A model generated the notes under the pieces. It was not told the origin of the DNA. It did not search any database and worked only from the letters and a program-made list of their open reading frames with translations. A DNA stretch of 64,000 nt from G963422745 sp963422745 (GTDB lineage Bacteria > Actinomycetota > Acidimicrobiia > Acidimicrobiales > Aldehydirespiratoraceae): assembly GCA_963422745.1 (NCBI GenBank), contig OY730477.1, positions 2,790,001 to 2,854,000 on the forward strand. Direction: 5' to 3'. A program made the position numbers and the translations under genes. This document shows positions 57,766 through 64,000 of this stretch, one piece after another (within the stretch, counting starts at the first letter, position 1; the number at the start of each line of letters is the position of its first letter).

Positions 57766-58455
57766 ATGCGTTTGGTCGTGGCTCGGTGCACCGTTGATTA
57801 CCGGGGCCGCCTTGAAGCCCACCTGCCCGAAGCCGTTCGGCTGGTGATGGTCAAGGCCGATGGTTGCGTAGCCGTTCATTGCGATGGAGGTGCCTACAAG
57901 CCGCTCAACTGGATGAATGCGCCCAACCGTCTGAGTCAGGAAGTCAGCGACGACGAGCACACAGGCACATGGAGAGGCGTCTGGACAATCACAGGTGCGA
58001 ATTCCGAGTCGCTCATCATCACCTTTCATGAGGTGACGAGTGACATCAGCGTTGAGATGGGAATCGATCCCGGCCTAATAAAGGATGGTGTGGAGTCCCA
58101 CTTGCAGAAGTTGTTGGCCGAGAACCCCACCGCCATCGCCGACGGGCTCCGGTTGATGCGGCGCGAGTACCCGACCGATATCGGCCCGGTCGATCTGATG
58201 TGTCGTGACATCCACGGAGCCGCCGTGGCGATAGAAGTGAAACGACGAGGTGAGATCGACGGTGTTGAGCAACTCACTCGCTATCTCGATTTCTTGAACC
58301 AAGATCCACGACTTCGACCGGTACGAGGCGTGCTGGTAGCCCAACAGGTCAGGCCACAGGCTCGGGTGCTCGCCCGCCACCGCAATATCGACTGGGTAGA
58401 GATTGACTACGACGAACTACGAGGTATCCGACCCCCAAATCCACGACTGTTTTGA
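57766..58455 (+). CDS. nucS: Endonuclease NucS (EndoMS), mismatch-specific
   Basis: Cuts both strands at mismatches and provides mutS-independent mismatch repair in actinobacteria and archaea. The 229-residue protein matches the family throughout: an N-terminal beta domain (MRLVVARCTVDYRGRLEAHL), GVESHLQKLLAENP near 107, and the RecB-like nuclease core with Asp in IGPVDLMCRD (near 144) and EVKRRGEIDGVEQL (near 157). The start is divergent from the tRNA and chorismate mutase. A clear phylum-level marker. Confidence 0.95.
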   Translation: MRLVVARCTVDYRGRLEAHLPEAVRLVMVKADGCVAVHCDGGAYKPLNWMNAPNRLSQEVSDDEHTGTWRGVWTITGANSESLIITFHEVTSDISVEMGIDPGLIKDGVESHLQKLLAENPTAIADGLRLMRREYPTDIGPVDLMCRDIHGAAVAIEVKRRGEIDGVEQLTRYLDFLNQDPRLRPVRGVLVAQQVRPQARVLARHRNIDWVEIDYDELRGIRPPNPRLF

Positions 58456-58655
58456 GCGCATTTTGCGGGGCACCGGGCGGGTCGGCGGTTGTTCGGTGTC
58501 GGTGCGGGGGGATCTTGGTCCATGGCCGAGCAGGGGCATGGCCTGATCAGCGATGCCGGAGCCGAACCTGAAATACTCCGATCCTGGTGCGGTTTGCGTT
58601 TCGCCGGATCACTACACGGCCCGACTCGTTCGGTTGTGGATAACCTGACCCGTGC

Positions 58656-60647
58656 ATGCGTCGGGCGACTGCTGTCAAGGCTTCGGTGGTCACCGTGATG
58701 ACCGTGATCGCGATCATCCTCCCAGTTGTGGCTGGCTGGTTAATTGACGACGTGTGGCTTAGAGAGGACCTGCCGCGGCGAGTTCACGTTGCGGGCGTGA
58801 ACATCAGCCGGATTGCTGAAACCGATGCACGCAGCCGACTTGAGGACGCGGGCTTCGACCAAAGACGGATCGAGCTGCATTGGGCCGGTAAGTCCGTTAC
58901 CGCTACGGCCGCCGAGTTGGGAGTCGTGGTCGATATCGACAAGGCAATCGAGGAGGCAAGCAACAGGGGTGATACCTGGGGTCGACCGTATCGCTGGTTG
59001 AAGTCGCTGCTTGTCGAGTCGTCGCTGGACCTGGCTTACGAACTTGACGATGATGCACTCGCCGACTGGTTCGGGGTAGGCGACGACGCCGTCTTTCCTT
59101 TGGATTTCGGCGTGCCCGCGATTGAACTGATTGACGGCGAATTCGTCGAAACCGACGCTCGCTCGGTTCCCGACGTCAACATTGAAGCACTTAGGGAAGC
59201 GATCCTGGCCGCGGCGCTACAACCTGCCGCAGAGCCCGCCCGCATAGACGTGCCGGTGGCGGGCACCATTGCGATCGATCGCGGTGCTGGCACGACTATC
59301 GACAAGGCCGCTGCAATCACGGTAGGCGGAATCAAGGTAACCATCGCCAACGACCAGCGGGTTTTCCAGATCCCTGAAGCTGCGGTACGCCAATGGATCG
59401 TGTTCGACCACGACGGCACCACTTCAACGATCGGATTGGATCAGAACCTTGTGATGTCGACTCTGCGCGCGTTGTTCTCCGGGCTGAAGGGGCGCGGTGA
59501 TCCGGTTGAGTTCCTAGTCCACCCGCTCAGCAACGAGATATCCATCAAAGGCGGAACCGTCGGCATGGTTTGCTGCGCACCCGACTCGGTGGACAATCTT
59601 CTCACAGCCCTTGTGGAAGGCACCGATGTGGTTACCGTCCACCCGATCAAGGACCCTTTGGTCAAAGGAAGCTTCCAATGGGCCAAGACTCTGGCCATTA
59701 CCGAGTTGGTCGGCGAGTTCACGACCCACTTCAGACCCGGCCAGAGTCGCGTCACCAACATTGCCCGCATTAGTGATCTCACCCGAGGTACGGTGATCGA
59801 ACCGGGTGAGACCTTCTCAGTGAACGGGCATGTTGGTAGACGCACCCGTGAAAAAGGTTTCGTTAGCGCTGGGATGATCCTCAACGGAGTCTTTCGGCCA
59901 TCAGTAGGCGGCGGTATCAGCCAGTTTGCGACAACCCTGTTCAACGCGGCCTTCTTTGCGGGGCTCGACTTCGGGGAGTATCAGAGCCATTCGATCTATA
60001 TCTCCCGCTACCCATACGGCCGAGAGGCCACGGTCTCCTACCCGCATCCCGACCTTGAGATCATCAACAACACGCCCTACGGGGTGTTGTTGTGGCCTAC
60101 GACGACGGAAGACTCGATAACGGTGAAGCTTTACTCCACCCGATGGGTGCAAGGCGAACAAACCGGCCAGAGACAGACTCGTCGAGGCGCGGTATGCACA
60201 CGGGTGACAACAGAACGCACCCGAACATGGTTGCACGAAACGCGCCAAGAGATCGACCATGTCTCTGCCCTTTACCGGCCCGAGGGTCAGAGATGCGATG
60301 GCTCATCAACCATACCCACCACAACGACCACCGCCCCACCAACAACAACGACTGCCCCAACAACAACCACAACCACTGCCCCAACAACCACCACCGCCCC
60401 ACCCACGCCACCAGGAACCACAACCCCACCAGCCCCAACAACAACAACCACCGCCCCAACAACGACCACCGCCCCACCCACGCCACCAGGAACCACAACC
60501 CCACCAGCCCCAACAACAACAACCACCGCCCCACCAACCACCACCGCCCCACCCACGCCACCAGGAACCACAACCCCACCAGCCCCAACAACAACAACCA
60601 CCGCCGCACCAACAACAACGACCGCCCCAACAACCACCCCGTCATGA
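58656..60647 (+). CDS. VanW-domain exported protein with long Thr/Pro tail
   Basis: A 663-residue protein with an N-terminal signal anchor (about 8-30), two regions resembling peptidoglycan-binding domain 4 (VHVAGVNISRIAETDARSRL near 42), and a VanW domain at about 375-505 (PGETFSVNGHVG, GGGISQFATTLFNAAFFAGL, SYPHPDLEIINNTPYGVLLW). The last 115 residues are nearly pure Thr/Pro/Ala repeats with PPGTTTPPAP units. VanW and YoaR-type proteins act at the cell wall; function is not settled. The tail resembles that of the transglycosylase at the left edge. The stop overlaps the next ATG (ATGA). Confidence 0.86.
   Translation: MRRATAVKASVVTVMTVIAIILPVVAGWLIDDVWLREDLPRRVHVAGVNISRIAETDARSRLEDAGFDQRRIELHWAGKSVTATAAELGVVVDIDKAIEEASNRGDTWGRPYRWLKSLLVESSLDLAYELDDDALADWFGVGDDAVFPLDFGVPAIELIDGEFVETDARSVPDVNIEALREAILAAALQPAAEPARIDVPVAGTIAIDRGAGTTIDKAAAITVGGIKVTIANDQRVFQIPEAAVRQWIVFDHDGTTSTIGLDQNLVMSTLRALFSGLKGRGDPVEFLVHPLSNEISIKGGTVGMVCCAPDSVDNLLTALVEGTDVVTVHPIKDPLVKGSFQWAKTLAITELVGEFTTHFRPGQSRVTNIARISDLTRGTVIEPGETFSVNGHVGRRTREKGFVSAGMILNGVFRPSVGGGISQFATTLFNAAFFAGLDFGEYQSHSIYISRYPYGREATVSYPHPDLEIINNTPYGVLLWPTTTEDSITVKLYSTRWVQGEQTGQRQTRRGAVCTRVTTERTRTWLHETRQEIDHVSALYRPEGQRCDGSSTIPTTTTTAPPTTTTAPTTTTTTAPTTTTAPPTPPGTTTPPAPTTTTTAPTTTTAPPTPPGTTTPPAPTTTTTAPPTTTAPPTPPGTTTPPAPTTTTTAAPTTTTAPTTTPS
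60301..60644 (+). repeat. Intragenic Thr/Pro-coding repeats
   Basis: About 340 bp of ACC/ACA/CCA/GCC-rich repeats including three copies of CCACCCACGCCACCAGGAAC spaced 66 bp in the VanW gene tail. All three plus-strand frames and some minus frames stay open, which produces false reading frames. Confidence 0.9.
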
Positions 60648-61891
60648 TCAAGAGGGTTGATGTCGCAGTCATAGGCGCCGGTCCGGCCGGCACCACCGCT
60701 GCCACCCTTCTTGCACGAACTGGCCGACAAGTCGAACTCTTCGACAGAGCTAGGTTTCCTCGCGATAAGTGCTGCGGCGATGGGCTGACGACCTTAGCCC
60801 TGCGGGAACTCGCGGCGCTCGGACTCGACCCGAGCGCCGTCAAGTCGTGGCATATCGTTGACCGAGTGGTGGTGCGCAGCCCAGCGGGTCGAGAGATCCG
60901 GTATCAGTTACCGGACGGACCGGGTTACCACGCCGCCGTGGCGCGCCGCGAAGATCTGGACACGGTTCTGGTCGAGATGTCGCAGAAGGCCGGGGCAACG
61001 CTGCACGAAAACGTCGGACTGACCGATGCCCGCTCAACCGTCGATGGTGTGATTCTCGGCTTCGGGGCGCGCCGCGAGCCCATGATCGCTCGAGTAGTCA
61101 TTGCCGCCGACGGTATGTGGTCTTCTACACGCAAAGCACTCGGCCTCGCCGTTGACGGGTACCGGGGCGATTGGCACGCCTTTCGTCAGTACTACCGCAA
61201 GGTAAGCAGACGGGCCGCTCACGAGCTCGTCGTCTGGTTCGAACCCGATCTGCTACCCGGCTATGCATGGTCGTTTCCCTTAGGCGACGGTCGAGCCAAC
61301 GTAGGGTTCGGGATCCAGCGCCAAAAACACCGAGTCAGCGACATGAACCGCACTTGGAAGGACCTCACCGCCCGAAGCCACGTGCGCGAGATGCTGGGCG
61401 AAAGCGCCGAACCGGAAAGTCCCCACCGCAGTTGGCCTATCCCGGCTGCATTGGGACGACTGCCGCTAACTGCTCCGCGCACTATGTTCGTCGGCGATGC
61501 TGGGGGTGTAACGGATCCGATGACCGGCGAGGGCATCGCTCAGGCACTGGTTACCGGTCGTCTCGCAGCCGAGGTGGTTATGGCACACAGCGAACCTGAC
61601 GATGCCGTCAGGGACTACGAGCGGCGGGCACGAATGGAGTTGACGGCCGATGACCGCATGGCCAGGGGTTTGAGCTGGCTGCTGTCGCATGCCCGGATCG
61701 TCGAAGCCTGCCTCAAAGCCACGTGTGCGACGCCTTGGCTCCGTCGAAACTTCGTCCGCTGGATGTTCGAGGACTACCCACGAGCCATAGCCGCCACTCC
61801 CCGTCGCTGGCAGCGTGGCGCTTTGTCGGATCGGGGGGTTTTCGCCAACACCGAACCATCGCTTCACAAGCCGGTTACCTCCGGGCGATGA
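60644..61891 (+). CDS. Geranylgeranyl-reductase-family FAD-dependent oxidoreductase
   Basis: A 415-residue flavoprotein. VDVAVIGAGPAGTTAATLLA forms the FAD-binding Rossmann start, RFPRDKCCGDGLT the family's active-site region, and FVGDAGGVTDPMTGEGIAQA the second FAD motif. The family reduces isoprenoid double bonds in chlorophyll, archaeal lipid or menaquinone side chains. An in-frame upstream extension would read through the VanW tail in another frame and is rejected; the ATG at 60644 overlaps the VanW stop. The PAP2 gene follows with another ATGA overlap, which suggests an isoprenoid-lipid operon. Confidence 0.9.
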   Translation: MIKRVDVAVIGAGPAGTTAATLLARTGRQVELFDRARFPRDKCCGDGLTTLALRELAALGLDPSAVKSWHIVDRVVVRSPAGREIRYQLPDGPGYHAAVARREDLDTVLVEMSQKAGATLHENVGLTDARSTVDGVILGFGARREPMIARVVIAADGMWSSTRKALGLAVDGYRGDWHAFRQYYRKVSRRAAHELVVWFEPDLLPGYAWSFPLGDGRANVGFGIQRQKHRVSDMNRTWKDLTARSHVREMLGESAEPESPHRSWPIPAALGRLPLTAPRTMFVGDAGGVTDPMTGEGIAQALVTGRLAAEVVMAHSEPDDAVRDYERRARMELTADDRMARGLSWLLSHARIVEACLKATCATPWLRRNFVRWMFEDYPRAIAATPRRWQRGALSDRGVFANTEPSLHKPVTSGR

Positions 61892-62436
61892 ATCATCAGC
61901 CACTTCTCGACGCGATCGCCCGCTTTGACGACGGTGTGGATGAACGCTGGGCGACGATCCGCGGACATCGGGTAACGGATCGCCTCTTCTATACCGCCAG
62001 CGGAGCCGGGGACCACTCCGTGCTCTGGCATACGCTAGGCGTCATCCAGGCCATCAAGAAGGACAACCTCAGCGCGGCGCTGAGGTTCAGCACCGCGCTG
62101 TGGGTTGAATCGGTGTTGGTCAATGGCTTGATCAAGTCAATGTTCAAGCGATCAAGGCCGACCCCCGGCGGCCCCGAGTCTTACAACCTGCGCAGGCCCA
62201 AGACAACAAGCTTCCCGAGCGGCCACGCCTCGGCAGCGCTTACAGCAGCTGCCATGTTGTCACGCCAGGGCAAGGCCCCTCTTTGGTATGGGTTGGCCGC
62301 CATCGTCGCAGCCAGCCGCATTCACGTCCGAATCCACCACGCATCCGACGTGGTCGCAGGTGCCCTCACCGGGGCGCTGCTGGGCCAGGTCATACGACGC
62401 TTCGCAAACCGCGTTCAACGACGTCGCTTCGCCTGA
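61888..62436 (+). CDS. PAP2-family membrane phosphatase
   Basis: A 182-residue PAP2 protein starting at the ATG that overlaps the previous stop. The three phosphatase motifs are in order: KSMFKRSRP (about 85), FPSGHASAALTAA (about 111) and SRIHVRIHHASDVVAGA (about 143). It could dephosphorylate polyprenyl or phosphatidyl phosphates, consistent with the preceding isoprenoid reductase. Four or five hydrophobic stretches are visible. Confidence 0.9.
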   Translation: MNHQPLLDAIARFDDGVDERWATIRGHRVTDRLFYTASGAGDHSVLWHTLGVIQAIKKDNLSAALRFSTALWVESVLVNGLIKSMFKRSRPTPGGPESYNLRRPKTTSFPSGHASAALTAAAMLSRQGKAPLWYGLAAIVAASRIHVRIHHASDVVAGALTGALLGQVIRRFANRVQRRRFA

Positions 62437-62491
62437 CATATCTCATATCCGCTGATATCAAATAACCGCCGACCGAATCAGGCCGGGTCGA

Positions 62492-62674
62492 TCAGTTGAC
62501 CGCAGCGGGCGCCACGGGTTCAGAAGCCACATAGGTGAGAAGCATTCGGAGGTCCAACAACAGATCCGACACCTCGGCGCTTGATACCAGTTCACGGCGA
62601 TGAAGATCCCCCAGGTGACGATCGATCAGCAAGAGCGCCTCGTCGGTCTTCGCCCCGTCGATTAGTTCCGTCAT
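62492..62674 (-). CDS. Small acidic protein of unknown function
   Basis: A 60-residue frame starting ATG, rich in Leu, Asp and Glu, predicted helical (LLLIDRHLGDLHRRELVSS, EVSDLLLDLRMLL). I do not recognise the family. It occupies most of the gap between convergent-to-it PAP2 and the SDR. The composition is protein-like and no overlapping gene exists, so it may be real. Confidence 0.5.
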   Translation of the reverse strand: MTELIDGAKTDEALLLIDRHLGDLHRRELVSSAEVSDLLLDLRMLLTYVASEPVAPAAVN

Positions 62675-62829
62675 GACATGACCCTAGCCGCGGTCAATCC
62701 CGCGACAACTCTGCAGGTCGATAATTCGAATGCGTATGCCTCGTGAAGGCGAATTCGCAGAGATCAGAGCACCCGGGTGATCGTTGGCTTGAGTATTCGC
62801 ATCCAAGCGCCCGGGTCTACGATCTGTTG

Positions 62830-63603
62830 ATGGACATTCGAGGCACAGTTGTGGTCGTGACAGGCGGAGCTAGCGGCATCGGTCAAGCAATGGCACGACG
62901 CTTCGCTACCGACGGTGCAGGCACGGTGATAGTGGCTGACATCAACGGTGAAGGTGCGCAGTCCGTGGCCGATGAGATTGGCGGGCGGGCCGAGCAAATC
63001 GACATGACCGACGAAAAGTCCCAGATAGACCTGATCAACCGGACAGAGGCCGATGTCGGGCCGATCGAGTTGTGGTGCGGCAATGCTGGAGTTGGTGCCG
63101 ACGGTGGAGTGGAGCTCGAAAACGACGTCTGGAACTTCACTTGGAACGTCAACGTGATGGCTCACGTGATAACCGCACGCCACATGATCCCCCATTGGAC
63201 CGAACGGGGCAGCGGCCATTTCCTGATAACTGCATCGGCAGCCGGGCTACTCACAAACCTCGGAACCGCTCCCTATGCCGTCACCAAGCATGGTGCTGTG
63301 GCGCTCGCTGAGTGGCTAGCCATCACATACGGCCATCAGGGGATCCGCGTGTCTTGTCTATGTCCACAAGGTGTACGCACGCCGATGACAGAGGCCGAGG
63401 ACCGACTTGCCATTGACGTCGTGCGAGCGGAGGGAATGATCGAGCCCTGCGACGTGGCCGAGGCGGTGGCCGTTGGCTTGGCGGAGGACTCTTTTCTTAT
63501 CCTTCCGCACCCGGAGGTGAAGACCTACGAACTACGGCGAGCTGGCGACCGGCAGCGCTGGCTCAACGGTATGCAACGACTTCATGCGTCACTAGTCGGC
63601 TGA
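62830..63603 (+). CDS. Short-chain dehydrogenase/reductase
   Basis: A classical SDR of 257 residues from the ATG at 62830. TGGASGIGQA binds the nucleotide, NAG is in CGNAGVGA, the catalytic Tyr and Lys are in PYAVTKHG, and the catalytic Ser is in ITASAAGLLT. An Asp in VADINGE near residue 40 favours NAD over NADP. The in-frame extension to 62743 is unlikely. Substrate unknown. Confidence 0.9.
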   Translation: MDIRGTVVVVTGGASGIGQAMARRFATDGAGTVIVADINGEGAQSVADEIGGRAEQIDMTDEKSQIDLINRTEADVGPIELWCGNAGVGADGGVELENDVWNFTWNVNVMAHVITARHMIPHWTERGSGHFLITASAAGLLTNLGTAPYAVTKHGAVALAEWLAITYGHQGIRVSCLCPQGVRTPMTEAEDRLAIDVVRAEGMIEPCDVAEAVAVGLAEDSFLILPHPEVKTYELRRAGDRQRWLNGMQRLHASLVG

Positions 63604-63613
63604 GTCCAACCCG

Positions 63614-64000
63614 TCAAGGTGCGGGAGCCAGATCCTCGATGGCGGTCTTGACGTTGACCCCCGGGAACGGCATGAGTGCCAGAACCGGACAGTTCACACC
63701 GGCATCGACATATCGCCGGACATGGGCCTTGCACTCGTCGGGTGAACCGTGGATCAACAGGTCATCAATCACCGAGTCAGGGATTTTCGCCAGTGAGCCC
63801 CTGCGGTCACCCGCAGCCCACTGTTCCCAGTGCTCGGCGAGGTCGTCGCCTCTCCCCATCCATTCGTGAAACGCCCGGTATACGCCGACATTGAGATAGG
63901 CGGCGATTGCATACTTTCCCGCAGACAGTGCCTGCTCACGGTCCGACGTTGGTGCCACGAACAAGCGAGCTGCGATCTCTGCGTCAGGATTCTCCTCACG
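63614..64000 (-). CDS. LLM-class flavin/F420-dependent oxidoreductase, N-terminus beyond the window
   Basis: The frame is open from the right edge to the stop at 63614 and encodes about 128 C-terminal residues. GSPDECKAHVRRYVDAGVN followed by CPVLALMPFPG is the C-terminal pattern of luciferase-like F420 or FMN oxidoreductases. It ends 10 bp from the convergent SDR stop. Confidence 0.82.
   Translation of the reverse strand, partial: REENPDAEIAARLFVAPTSDREQALSAGKYAIAAYLNVGVYRAFHEWMGRGDDLAEHWEQWAAGDRRGSLAKIPDSVIDDLLIHGSPDECKAHVRRYVDAGVNCPVLALMPFPGVNVKTAIEDLAPAP

Noticed and set aside
58489..58698. Plus-strand 69-residue frame between nucS and the VanW gene
   Set aside because: Overlaps the VanW start, no recognisable features and poor start context.
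60092..60643. N-terminal extension of the flavoprotein with His/Asn-rich repeats
   Set aside because: It is the VanW Thr/Pro tail read in another frame; the ATG at 60644 starts exactly at the Rossmann motif and overlaps the VanW stop.

Overview
The window looks like chromosomal DNA from a high-G+C actinobacterium, probably of the class Acidimicrobiia or a close relative. The phylum-level call rests on three things. The left 13 kb keeps the gene order rpf, ksgA, ispE, prs, rplY, pth, mfd, mazG, eno, divIC known from Mycobacterium and relatives. Two tiny actinobacterial ribosomal proteins, bS22 and bL37, are present. The mismatch-repair nuclease NucS is also present. The class-level call is inference only.

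Layout. 1-13.3 kb: housekeeping block (resuscitation-promoting-factor-like transglycosylase, rRNA methylation, isoprenoid precursor, PRPP synthesis, translation quality control, transcription-coupled repair, a membrane-anchored foldase, a methylase-MazG fusion, enolase, a divisome protein). 13.3-22.8 kb: three-gene ABC exporter, XdhC, an HD-domain protein, bL37, a PatB-type C-S lyase, an MFS transporter, a TauD-type dioxygenase and a small membrane protein. 22.9-25.0 kb: fadJ-like beta-oxidation enzyme. 25.2-33.6 kb: an AT-richer surface-polysaccharide island with a Gfo/Idh oxidoreductase, two glycosyltransferases and two tandem paralogous Wzy/O-antigen-ligase-like proteins, each carrying about 400 residues of repeated beta-rich modules between its membrane segments. 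33.7-37.5 kb: thiolase plus OB/zinc-ribbon partner, tRNA-Val, a copy of part of fadJ, and an amidase. 37.8-40.4 kb: divergent murF and ddl. 40.8-46.5 kb: a TetR regulator with a palindromic operator, divergent from a reductase-HAD fusion, a LarA-like protein and a PlsC-type acyltransferase. 46.9-56.7 kb: F420-type oxidoreductase, aconitase, a truncated LysR gene, acyl-CoA carboxylase beta chain, citrate synthase, quinone oxidoreductase and AceK. 56.8-64 kb: SnoaL-like protein, chorismate mutase, tRNA-Val, nucS, a VanW-domain protein with a Thr/Pro tail, a geranylgeranyl-reductase-type flavoprotein, a PAP2 phosphatase, an SDR and the C-terminal end of an LLM oxidoreductase.

Two themes stand out. 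First, most long intergenic gaps hold short tandem repeats, and in at least five places the unit is a copy of the 3' end of the adjacent gene, stop codon included (patB, the MFS gene, the HD gene, ddl and the quinone oxidoreductase). Second, an 11-kb segment holding the polysaccharide island lies between two direct copies of about 150 bp of the fadJ crotonase region, one intact in fadJ and one an orphan beside the amidase gene. The twin Wzy-like proteins with inserted repeat modules are the best candidate for an undescribed system.
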